Shown: piece by piece, positions 30,370-37,605 of the stretch
Position numbering within the stretch: position 1 is the first letter of the stretch
Layout of the letters: each line of letters begins with the position of its first letter
Origin: Rhodospirillales bacterium
GTDB taxonomy: Bacteria > Pseudomonadota > Alphaproteobacteria > Rhodospirillales > JASLQF01
Reading direction: 5' to 3'
Length of the DNA: 38,675 bases
Assembly (NCBI GenBank): GCA_030744625.1
Contig: JASLQF010000040.1
Coordinates: forward strand, 1 to 38,675
Notes under the pieces: generated by a model
What the model saw: the letters and a program-made list of their open reading frames with translations, nothing else
Databases searched by the model: none
What the model was told of the DNA's origin: nothing
Program-made: the position numbers and the translations under genes

Positions 30370-31142
30370 CCGATAACCAACCAAAGCTGCGGCTCCGCGA
30401 CGTGCGCAAGGCCTTCGGTCCCAAGGTGGTGCTGGACGGCATCGACCTCGACGTCGGCGTCGGCGAATCGCTGGTCGTCATCGGCGGCTCGGGGTCCGGC
30501 AAGTCGGTCACCATCAAGTGTATCCTGGGCCTCCTGGAAGCCGATACGGGCTCTATCCACGTCGACGGCGAGGAGGTCGTCGGCATCGCGTCCCGGGACC
30601 GCGAGCGCATCAACAGGAAGTTTGGCATGCTGTTCCAGAGCGCCGCCCTCTTCGACAGCTTGGCGGTGTGGGAGAACGTAAGCTTCGGGCTTCTGGCCGA
30701 GAAGAAGGTGAACCGCGACCAGGCCAAGGAAATCGCCGCCTCCAAGCTGGCCCAGGTGGGCCTGTCCAAGGAAGTGGGCGAGTTCTTTCCGGCCGAGCTT
30801 TCGGGCGGAATGCAGAAGCGCGTCGCCCTGGCCCGCGCCATCGCCGCCGACCCCGAGATCATCTTCTTCGACGAACCCACCACCGGCCTCGACCCCATCA
30901 TGGCCGACGTTATCAACGACCTCATCGTCAAGATTACCCGCGAGGTCGGCGCCACGGCCCTTTCCATCACCCACGACATGGTCAGCGCCCGCAAGATCGC
31001 CGACCGCATCGCCATGATCTACGAAGGCAGGATCATCTGGTCGGGCCCCACCGCCGAGATCGACCGCTCCGGCAACGAGCACGTCGACCAGTTCATCCAC
31101 GGCCGCGCCGAGGGGCCGATCAAGATGGCCGTCAGGGCGTGA
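30366..31142 (+). CDS. mlaF: MlaF-family ABC transporter ATP-binding protein
   Basis: From ATG 30366, overlapping the permease stop, this is 258 residues. It has Walker A GGSGSGKSVT, Q-loop LFQSAALFDSL, signature LSGGMQKRVALARA, Walker B IIFFDEPTTGLDP and the switch His in SITHDM. LRDVRKAFGPKVVLDGIDLDV at the N-terminus and the SGPTAEIDRSGNEHVDQFIHGRAEGP tail are typical of MlaF. It drives lipid movement with the MlaE-like permease. Translational coupling of the two is clear. The next gene, radA, starts 39 bases after the stop. Confidence 0.95.
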   Translation: MTDNQPKLRLRDVRKAFGPKVVLDGIDLDVGVGESLVVIGGSGSGKSVTIKCILGLLEADTGSIHVDGEEVVGIASRDRERINRKFGMLFQSAALFDSLAVWENVSFGLLAEKKVNRDQAKEIAASKLAQVGLSKEVGEFFPAELSGGMQKRVALARAIAADPEIIFFDEPTTGLDPIMADVINDLIVKITREVGATALSITHDMVSARKIADRIAMIYEGRIIWSGPTAEIDRSGNEHVDQFIHGRAEGPIKMAVRA

Positions 31143-31181
31143 CGGCGCCGCCTCGGCAAGTGGGCACTTGAGGAGAACACG

Positions 31182-32645
31182 TTGGCCCGCAAAGCCGCGC
31201 GATTCGTCTGCCAGCAATGCGGCGCCAGCCACGCCAAGTGGGGCGGGCGCTGCGATTCGTGTGGCGGCTGGAACACGCTCGTCGAGGAGGCGCCGGTCGA
31301 GGCGACGCCCCGCGGCCTGGGGTCCAAGCGCGGCCGGAAGATCGATTTCGTCGGGCTCGATGGCGACGGCGAGGGGGCGCCGCGCCGCGCCACCGGGATC
31401 AAGGAATTCGACCGGGTTTGCGGCGGCGGCCTGGTGGCGGGCTCGGCCCTGCTCGTCGGCGGCGACCCGGGCATCGGCAAATCGACCCTGCTCCTGCAAG
31501 TGGCGGCGGCCCTTTCCGGCGGCCTCGCGGTGGCCTACGTCTCGGGCGAGGAGGCCGTCGAGCAGATGAGGATGCGGGCCCGCCGCCTGGGCCTGGCGCA
31601 AGCCGGCGCGCGGTTGGCGACGGGGACCAGCGTGCGCGACATCGCCGCCTCGGTGGACGTGGCGGACGGGCCCGGGGCCGTGGTCATCGATTCCATCCAG
31701 ACCATGTACGTGGACACCATCGATGCCGCCCCCGGCACGGTGACCCAGGTGCGCGCCTCGGCCCAGGAACTCATCAGGCTGGCCAAGCGCCGGGGGTTCA
31801 TCCTGTTCCTGGTCGGCCACGTGACCAAGGAGGGACTGATCGCCGGCCCCCGGGTGCTCGAGCACATGGTCGACACCGTGCTCTATTTCGAGGGCGAGCG
31901 CGGCCACCAGTACCGCATCCTGAGGGCGGTCAAGAACCGCTACGGAGCAACCGACGAGATCGGCGTCTTCGAGATGAGCGACGCCGGCTTGATCGAAGTC
32001 TCCAATCCCTCGGCCCTTTTCCTGGCCGACCGCCGCGGCGATGTCAGCGGCGCCTGCGTCTTTCCCGGCATGGAAGGGAGCCGCCCCGTACTCGTCGAAA
32101 TCCAGTCACTGATCGCGCCCTCGGCCCTGGCCACGCCGCGCCGCGCCGTGGTGGGGTGGGACAGCGGGCGCCTGGCCATGATCACGGCGGTGCTTGAAGC
32201 ACGCTGCGGCCTGTCCCTGGCGAGCCGCGAGGTCTATCTCAACGTGGCGGGGGGGCTGCGCATCGCCGAGCCGGCGGCCGATCTGGCGGTGGCCGCGGCG
32301 CTGGCCTCGGCGGCGAGCGGCACGCCGGTGGCCGAGCACTCGGTGGTCTTCGGCGAGGTCAGCCTGTCGGGAGAGGTGCGCGCCGTGGCGCACGCCGATG
32401 CGCGCCTCAAGGAAGCGGCCAAGCTCGGATTCACCGGCGCCATCATGCCCAAGAGACGGGGCAAGGCGGGAGCCGGCGCCGCCAAGGGCCGGCGGCCGGG
32501 CGGCCTGGAGATCGTCGAGATCGACCACCTGCGCGACCTGCTCGCCCTTTTCCCGCCGCTCGCCGAAGGGCGCGCCACAGGTGGACAAGGTGGACAAGGC
32601 GGCCGCCATGGCGCCAGGAGACGGGAGCCGGCACGCCATGGATAA
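31182..32645 (+). CDS. radA: DNA repair protein RadA (Sms)
   Basis: The 487-residue protein starts at a TTG (31182) with GAGGAG upstream. It has a CxxC zinc finger at the N-terminus (CQQCGASHAKWGGRCDSCGGW), RecA-like Walker A GGDPGIGKSTLLLQ and the KNRFG-type motif as KNRYGATDEIGVFEM. A Lon-like C-terminal domain follows (VYLNVAGGLRIAEPAADLAVAAALASA). RadA is a DnaB-type helicase that drives branch migration in recombination and repair. The C-terminus ends in a low-complexity GGQGGQGGRHGARRREPARHG. It overlaps the cvpA start by 8 bases. Confidence 0.95.
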   Translation: MARKAARFVCQQCGASHAKWGGRCDSCGGWNTLVEEAPVEATPRGLGSKRGRKIDFVGLDGDGEGAPRRATGIKEFDRVCGGGLVAGSALLVGGDPGIGKSTLLLQVAAALSGGLAVAYVSGEEAVEQMRMRARRLGLAQAGARLATGTSVRDIAASVDVADGPGAVVIDSIQTMYVDTIDAAPGTVTQVRASAQELIRLAKRRGFILFLVGHVTKEGLIAGPRVLEHMVDTVLYFEGERGHQYRILRAVKNRYGATDEIGVFEMSDAGLIEVSNPSALFLADRRGDVSGACVFPGMEGSRPVLVEIQSLIAPSALATPRRAVVGWDSGRLAMITAVLEARCGLSLASREVYLNVAGGLRIAEPAADLAVAAALASAASGTPVAEHSVVFGEVSLSGEVRAVAHADARLKEAAKLGFTGAIMPKRRGKAGAGAAKGRRPGGLEIVEIDHLRDLLALFPPLAEGRATGGQGGQGGRHGARRREPARHG

Positions 32646-33309
32646 CCTGCCCGTCAACGTCGCCGACATTGGCGTCGGCGTGGTGCTTCTGGTCTCCGCC
32701 CTCCTCGCCTATGCGCGCGGCTTCGTCCACGAGGTGTTGGCGGTGGGCGGGTGGATCGGCGCCATCTTCGCCACCTTTTACGCGTTCCCCTACGCCAAGC
32801 CCTTGGCCCGCGAGTACATTCCGATGGCGCTGGTCGCCGACATCGCCGCCGGCGCCGTCATCTTCGTCGGCACGCTGGTCGTGCTGTCGATGCTGACCCG
32901 TGCCATCGCCAAGCGGGTCAAGGCGAGTGCCTTGAACGCCCTTGACCGGGCGCTCGGTTTCCTGTTCGGTGTTTTGCGCGGCGCCGTCCTGGTATGCTTG
33001 GCCTATCTGGTGCTCGACTGGATGGTGCCCCGGGAAGACCACCCCGAGTGGGTGCAAACGGCGAAAACCCTGGCTTACGTCCAGACCGGCGCCGCTCTCC
33101 TGGAGACGCTGGTGCCGGAGGAGGCGGCGAGGAAAGGCGCCAGGGCGGCCACGGAAACCGAGGAAAAGGCGCGCAAGATGTTAGAGGCCCAAAAGGTGTT
33201 CCGCGAGATGCTCGCGCCCGAAACCAAGGGCGCGCCGTCCGGTGATCCCCCGGGCTACGGCCGCGGCGAGCGCAAGGACATGGATCGCCTGATCGAGAGC
33301 AACCGGTGA
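32638..33309 (+). CDS. cvpA: CvpA family membrane protein
   Basis: From ATG 32638 this is 223 residues with four hydrophobic segments (about 10-25, 32-50, 66-85, 104-123). NVADIGVGVVLLVSALLAYARGFVHEVLAVGGWIGAI and LDRALGFLFGVLRGAVLVCLAYLVLDW match the CvpA/colicin V production family. Despite the name, its function is not settled; in many bacteria it sits before purF, as here. An in-frame ATG at 32608 is also possible. The C-terminal half is charged and coiled-coil-like. The stop (33307-33309) overlaps a GTG 18 bases before the purF ATG. Confidence 0.9.
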   Translation: MDNLPVNVADIGVGVVLLVSALLAYARGFVHEVLAVGGWIGAIFATFYAFPYAKPLAREYIPMALVADIAAGAVIFVGTLVVLSMLTRAIAKRVKASALNALDRALGFLFGVLRGAVLVCLAYLVLDWMVPREDHPEWVQTAKTLAYVQTGAALLETLVPEEAARKGARAATETEEKARKMLEAQKVFREMLAPETKGAPSGDPPGYGRGERKDMDRLIESNR

Positions 33310-33326
33310 AGCGAGGCACCCCCGCC

Positions 33327-34781
33327 ATGGCGAAAACCGACGCCTGGGACGACGACCGCCGGCGCGAGGAATGCGGCGTCTTCGGTATCTTCGGGAGTTC
33401 CGATGCCGCGGCCCACACGGCCCTCGGCCTGCACGCCCTGCAACACCGGGGCCAGGAGGCGGCCGGGCTGGTCACCTTCGACGGCGAGCAGTTCCACACC
33501 CACCGCGCGCTCGGCCTGATCGGCGACAACTTCGGCTCCGAGGACGTCATCGGCGGACTTCCGGGGACCATCGCCCTCGGCCACGTGCGCTATTCCACCA
33601 CCGGCGGCACGGTGCTGCGCAACGTGCAGCCGCTGTTCGCCGAATTCGAGTTCGGCGGCCTCGCCATCGCCCACAACGGAAACCTCACCAACGCCTACGC
33701 CACCCGCCGCGGTCTGGTGCGGCGCGGCTGCATCTTCCAGTCGACCTCCGACACCGAGGTCATCGTCCATCTTATCGCCACCAGCCATTGCTCGGCCGTC
33801 GTCGAGCGCTTGGTCGACGCTCTCGGGCAGGTGGAAGGCGCCTATTCCCTGGTCGCCATCACCCGCGAGTCCCTGATCGGCGTGCGCGACCCTCTCGGGG
33901 TGCGGCCGCTGGTCCTGGGGTGCATCGGAGACGCCCATATCCTGGCCTCCGAGACCTGCGCCCTCGATATCATCGGGGCCGATTTCGTGCGCGACGTGGA
34001 GCCCGGCGAGATCATCGTCATCGACGCGGAAGGCATACGCAGCATCAAGCCGTTCGCGGAGGCGCCGTCCCGCTTCTGCATCTTCGAGTACATCTATTTC
34101 TCGCGGCCCGACAGCGTGGTCGGGGAACGCAACGTCTACGAGGTGCGCAAGAAGATCGGCGCCGAGCTGGCCCGCGAGACCCACGCGCCCGCCGACATCG
34201 TGGTGCCGGTGCCCGACTCCGGAGTCCCGGCGGCCATCGGCTACGCCGCCGAAGTGGGCCTGCCGTTCGAGTTCGGGATCGTGCGTAACCATTACGTGGG
34301 CCGCACCTTCATCGAGCCTTCCGACCAGATCCGCCACCTCGGCGTCAAGCTGAAGCTCAACGCCAATGCCAACCACTTGAAGGGCAAGCGGGTGATCCTG
34401 GTCGACGATTCCATCGTGCGCGGTACCACGTCGGTGAAGATCGTCGAGATGGTGCGCAACGCCGGTGCCCGCGAGGTGCACATGCGCATCTCGAGCCCAC
34501 CCATCGCCCACTCGTGCTTTTACGGGATCGACACCCCGGAACGCGAGACCCTTCTCGCCGCCAACCACGACATGGACGGCATGGCCAAGGTCATCGGCGT
34601 CGATTCGCTGGCCTTCATCTCCTATGACGGCATCTACCGCGCCGTCGGCGAAAGCCGGCGCGACCACGAAAACCCCCAGTACTGCGACGCCTGCTTCACC
34701 GGCGAATACCCCATCCCGCTTACCGACCACGACGGCGGCCCGATACCCTTGCAGCTCTCCCTGCTCGCCGAACGGAATTAG
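33327..34781 (+). CDS. purF: Amidophosphoribosyltransferase
   Basis: From ATG 33327 this is 484 residues. A GTG at 33306 would add seven. A 15-residue propeptide (MAKTDAWDDDRRREE) precedes Cys16 of CGVFGIF, which becomes the N-terminal nucleophile, as in the B. subtilis type with an iron-sulfur cluster. Cluster-type cysteines appear in FCIFEYIYF, HSCFYGID and QYCDACFTGEYPI. The PRPP loop is VILVDDSIVRGTTSVKIV, and SPPIAHSCFYGIDTPER follows. It catalyses the first step of purine synthesis. The SDR gene starts three bases after the stop. Confidence 0.96.
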   Translation: MAKTDAWDDDRRREECGVFGIFGSSDAAAHTALGLHALQHRGQEAAGLVTFDGEQFHTHRALGLIGDNFGSEDVIGGLPGTIALGHVRYSTTGGTVLRNVQPLFAEFEFGGLAIAHNGNLTNAYATRRGLVRRGCIFQSTSDTEVIVHLIATSHCSAVVERLVDALGQVEGAYSLVAITRESLIGVRDPLGVRPLVLGCIGDAHILASETCALDIIGADFVRDVEPGEIIVIDAEGIRSIKPFAEAPSRFCIFEYIYFSRPDSVVGERNVYEVRKKIGAELARETHAPADIVVPVPDSGVPAAIGYAAEVGLPFEFGIVRNHYVGRTFIEPSDQIRHLGVKLKLNANANHLKGKRVILVDDSIVRGTTSVKIVEMVRNAGAREVHMRISSPPIAHSCFYGIDTPERETLLAANHDMDGMAKVIGVDSLAFISYDGIYRAVGESRRDHENPQYCDACFTGEYPIPLTDHDGGPIPLQLSLLAERN

Positions 34782-34784
34782 CCC

Positions 34785-35522
34785 ATGGCCGGCGCCGCGA
34801 AGAGCCCCTCCGGGGAGGGCCGCCGGCTGAAGGGCCGCATCGCCTTCGTCACCGGCGCGTCGCGGGGCATTGGCCGGGCGGTCGCCAGGCGCTTCGCCGC
34901 CGAGGGCGCCCACGTGGTACTGCTGGCGCGCACCCAGGGCGCCCTCGAAGAGCTCGACGACGAGATCGGGAAGACCGGCGGCCAGGCCACCCTGGTGCCC
35001 CTCGACCTGACCGATTTCGACCGGATCGACCGCGTGGGCGCCGCCCTCTTCGAACGTTTCAAGCGCCTCGACGTGCTGGTCGGCAATGCCGGCGTGCTCG
35101 GCACCATGGGCCCCGTCGCCCACATGGATCCGGCGGTCTGGAGCCAAGTGATGGCCGTCAACGTCACCGCCAACTGGCGACTCATCCGCAGCTTCGACCC
35201 CCTGCTCCGGGCGTCCGACGCCGGGCGCGCCATCTTCGTGACCTCGGGGGCGGCGCGCCGCCCGCGCGCCTACTGGGGGGCCTACGCGGTGAGCAAGGTG
35301 GCCCTCGAGATGCTGGTCGGTACCTACGCCGCCGAGGTCACCAAGACCAACGTGCGCGTCAACCTGGTCGATCCCGGAGCCACCCGCACGGCCATGCGCG
35401 CCGAGGCCTACCCCGGCGAGGACCCGCTCTCCCTGAAGGATCCGGACAGCCTCACCGACGTCTTCGTGGCCCTGGCCGAGCCGGCGTGCGACCGCCACGG
35501 TGAGCTGGTGGCGGCGCCATGA
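34785..35522 (+). CDS. Short-chain dehydrogenase/reductase
   Basis: The 245-residue protein has the cofactor loop VTGASRGIGRAVA near 21-33, NAGVLGTMGPVAHMDP, and a catalytic Ser-Tyr-Lys in VTSGAARRPRAYWGAYAVSK. SDR genes of this kind often follow purF in Rhodospirillales, where their substrate is unknown. The nearest well-known relative by pattern is YciK of gammaproteobacteria. Its stop overlaps the PhnW-like ATG (ATGA), which couples the two genes. Confidence 0.9.
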   Translation: MAGAAKSPSGEGRRLKGRIAFVTGASRGIGRAVARRFAAEGAHVVLLARTQGALEELDDEIGKTGGQATLVPLDLTDFDRIDRVGAALFERFKRLDVLVGNAGVLGTMGPVAHMDPAVWSQVMAVNVTANWRLIRSFDPLLRASDAGRAIFVTSGAARRPRAYWGAYAVSKVALEMLVGTYAAEVTKTNVRVNLVDPGATRTAMRAEAYPGEDPLSLKDPDSLTDVFVALAEPACDRHGELVAAP

Positions 35523-36643
35523 GCACCAAACGCCGCGTGCCCTGGCTGCTGACGCCGGGGCCCTTGACCACGTCGGCGGCCACCAAGGAAGCCATGGGGC
35601 GCGACTGGGGCTCGCGCGACGCCGACTTCATCGCCATGAACCGGCGCGTCCGCGACCGCTTGGTGGCCATCGCCGGGGGCGAGGGCAGCCACGTCGCGGT
35701 GCCCGTGCAGGGCAGCGGCACCTTCGCCGTGGAAGCGGTCCTCGGCACCCTGGTGCCCGACGGGGTCAAGGCCCTGGTGCTGATCAACGGGGCCTATGGC
35801 CGGCGCATGGCGCGCATTCTAGAGATCATGGGCCGGGCGTACGTCACCCTGGAGACCCCCGAGGACACGCCGCCCGCCGCCGCCGAGGTGGACGCGGCGC
35901 TCGCCGCCGACCCCGCCCTCACCCACGTGGCGGTGGTCCATTGCGAGACCACGTCGGGCATCCTCAACCCCATCGCGGAGATCGCCGAGGTCGTGGCCAG
36001 GCGCCGCCGCCGCCTGATCATCGATGCCATGAGCACCTTCGGCGCGCTGCCCCTCGACGCCCGCGAGGTGCCCTTCGACGCCGCCGTGGCGTCCGCCAAC
36101 AAGTGCCTGGAAGGCGCGCCGGGGATGGGCTTCGCCATCGTCGGCAAGGAGGCCCTGGCGACCAGCCGGGGCAACGCCCATTCGCTGAGCCTCGATCTGT
36201 TCGATCAGTGGACGGCCATGGAGGGCAACGGCCAGTGGCGCTTCACGCCGCCCACCCACGTCGTCGCGGCGCTGGACGCCGCCCTCGACCAGTTGGACGC
36301 AGAAGGCGGCGTGGCGGCACGAGGCGCGCGCTACGCGGCCAATTGCCGGGTTCTCACCGAGGGCATGCGCGGGCTCGGCTTCCACACCCTGCTGCCCGAC
36401 GCCCTGCAGGCGCCGACCATCGTCACCTTCCTGACGCCGGCCGACGCGGCCTTCCGCTTCGAGGAGTTCTACGCGGCGCTGGCCGGGCGCGGCTACCTCA
36501 TCTATCCGGGCAAGCTGACCAAGGCCGACAGCTTCCGCATCGGCTGCATGGGGGCGCTCGGCGAACCCGAGATGCGCGGCGTCGTCGCGGCGGTGGCCGA
36601 GGTCGTCGGGGAGATGGGAGTGACGCGAACGGCGCCGGGGTGA
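35519..36643 (+). CDS. PhnW-like class V aminotransferase (2-aminoethylphosphonate-pyruvate type)
   Basis: The 374-residue protein starts MSTKRRVPWLLTPGPLTTSAATKEAMGRDWGSRDADF, which closely follows 2-aminoethylphosphonate:pyruvate transaminases. PVQGSGTFAVEAVL, VVHCETTSGILNPIAEI, IIDAMSTFGALP and the PLP lysine in ASANKCLEGAPGMGF are present, as is YLIYPGKLTKADSFRIGCMG. PhnW makes phosphonoacetaldehyde from 2-aminoethylphosphonate. A serine or alanine-glyoxylate transaminase role is the alternative. No phnX, phnA or transporter genes lie nearby. It is coupled to the SDR upstream. Confidence 0.85.
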   Translation: MSTKRRVPWLLTPGPLTTSAATKEAMGRDWGSRDADFIAMNRRVRDRLVAIAGGEGSHVAVPVQGSGTFAVEAVLGTLVPDGVKALVLINGAYGRRMARILEIMGRAYVTLETPEDTPPAAAEVDAALAADPALTHVAVVHCETTSGILNPIAEIAEVVARRRRRLIIDAMSTFGALPLDAREVPFDAAVASANKCLEGAPGMGFAIVGKEALATSRGNAHSLSLDLFDQWTAMEGNGQWRFTPPTHVVAALDAALDQLDAEGGVAARGARYAANCRVLTEGMRGLGFHTLLPDALQAPTIVTFLTPADAAFRFEEFYAALAGRGYLIYPGKLTKADSFRIGCMGALGEPEMRGVVAAVAEVVGEMGVTRTAPG

Positions 36644-36706
36644 AGGTGCAGAGCAGGTTAGCTTGATTCGATTTCCCAAGCGCTTAGGTTTATGTTACGG
36701 TGACGT

Positions 36707-36950
36707 GTGCCGACGGCCTTGAGAATCGGCAGTCTTCGGGTGGTGATCTACCCGAACGATCATCGGCCCGCGAACGTGCATGTCATCGGAGGCGGCCACG
36801 AAGCCGTCTTCGACCTACACTGGCCGGATGGCCCGCCCGAGTTGCGGGAGAACTACGGGTTCTCGCGGCGGGACATTGGCCGCGTCAGGAGGGCGTTGAG
36901 CGCCGCCGGCCCTTTGCGACGAATGGAGGAACATCCATGGCGAGGCTTGA
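36707..36950 (+). pseudogene. DUF4160 protein, frameshifted before its conserved end
   Basis: From the GTG at 36707 the frame reads MPTALRIGSLRVVIYPNDHRP, then VHVIGGGHEAVFDLHWPDGPPELRENYGFSRRDIGRVRRALSAAG, a clear DUF4160 start. The family's C-terminus is then found in the +1 frame: ALCDEWRNIHGEA with TGA at 36948-36950. Removing one G near 36908 (GCCGGCCC) joins the two parts as LSAAALCDEW. As given, the original frame runs on without family sequence to 37051. Either a one-base insertion has broken it, it is a sequencing error, or it is read by frameshifting. The repaired end overlaps the DUF2442 start by 14 bases. Confidence 0.7.
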
Positions 36951-37353
36951 CGAGTTCGATGAGGCCGACGACCGGGCGGCGGCTCGGCTCGACGCGGCGC
37001 CTTGCGCCGTCTCGGCCCGCTACGACCGCCGCCTCGGCCGCGTGGTGGTGAGGCTGAGCACCGGTCTCGACGTGGCGTTCGCGCCCGGCCAGGCGCAGGG
37101 CCTGGAGAAGGCACGGCCCGGCGACCTCGCCGTCATCGAAATCAGCCCGTCCGGCCTGGGGCTCCATTTTCCCAAGCTCGACGCGGACCTCTATTTGCCG
37201 GCCCTGTTGGAGGGATTGCTCGGCTCGCGGCAATGGATGGCCGCTCGGCTTGGGCAACGCGGCGGCAAGGCGCGTAGCGCGTCCAAGGCCGCGGCCTCGC
37301 GCGCCAACGGCAAACTCGGCGGCCGGCCCCGCAAGGCCGCGAAGGTGGACTGA
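36937..37353 (+). CDS. DUF2442 protein with basic tail
   Basis: From ATG 36937 (GGAGG 6 bases before) this is 138 residues. A DUF2442 core lies at about 25-90: CAVSARYDRRLGRVVVRLSTGLDVAFAPGQAQGLE, IEISPSGLGLHFPKLDADLYLPALLEGLLG. A basic tail ends with ANGKLGGRPRKAAK, an AT-hook-like Gly-Arg-Pro motif. DUF2442 genes are often paired with DUF4160 genes, as here, and the pairs have been suggested to be small toxin-antitoxin-like modules. The function is unproven. The upstream partner is frameshifted in this sequence. Confidence 0.8.
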   Translation: MARLDEFDEADDRAAARLDAAPCAVSARYDRRLGRVVVRLSTGLDVAFAPGQAQGLEKARPGDLAVIEISPSGLGLHFPKLDADLYLPALLEGLLGSRQWMAARLGQRGGKARSASKAAASRANGKLGGRPRKAAKVD

Positions 37354-37377
37354 ATCGGCAACAAGGGAGACCACACA

Positions 37378-37575
37378 ATGTCCTACGCCGAGGCCAAGAA
37401 GTGCTTCGAGAAGAACCTGTCCATGCTCGTCGAGGGCAACGAGGGCGCCCAGGTATGGAACGTCTATTCCGGCCTCTTTCACCTGGCCGAGGCCATCGAG
37501 ACCGACATGCGCCGCATGGAGAAGCGCATCGAGGAACTGTCCAGCCGCCTAGACGAAAAGGCCACGGACCAGTAA
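37378..37575 (+). CDS. Small coiled-coil protein of unknown function
   Basis: The 65-residue protein starts MSYAEAKKCFEKNLSML with GGGAGA about 8 bases before the ATG. The C-terminal half (ETDMRRMEKRIEELSSRLDEKATDQ) has a heptad pattern. It has no signal peptide and no known family. It follows DUF2442 by 24 bases on the same strand and converges with the MFS gene. Confidence 0.65.
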   Translation: MSYAEAKKCFEKNLSMLVEGNEGAQVWNVYSGLFHLAEAIETDMRRMEKRIEELSSRLDEKATDQ

Positions 37576-37605
37576 CGCCGCGCCGCCCTCAGGGTCGGCG
37601 CGGCG
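37576..37605. terminator. Strong bidirectional hairpin between convergent genes
   Basis: CGCCGCGCCG (37576-37585) pairs perfectly with CGGCGCGGCG (37596-37605), and CCC/GGG inside shortens the loop. It starts right after the stop of the small coiled-coil gene and contains the stop of the MFS gene (37589-37591). No U-tract is present, but its position suits termination in both directions. Confidence 0.55.

Noticed and set aside
32560..32640. GGACAAGGTGGACAAGG repeat near the radA end as a regulatory repeat
   Set aside because: It lies inside the radA frame (GGQGGQGG) and is a two-unit low-complexity repeat. Nothing marks it as more.
33255..35498. A 747-residue minus-strand frame opposite purF and the SDR gene
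   Set aside because: It is the high-G+C antisense shadow of two well-conserved genes, with no family sequence and a composition of Gly, Ala, Asp and Val expected from the reverse frame.
36905..36920. Programmed +1 frameshifting in DUF4160
   Set aside because: The local sequence has a Pro codon before TTG but lacks the stop codon and upstream Shine-Dalgarno arrangement of known sites such as prfB. A simple one-base insertion explains it.
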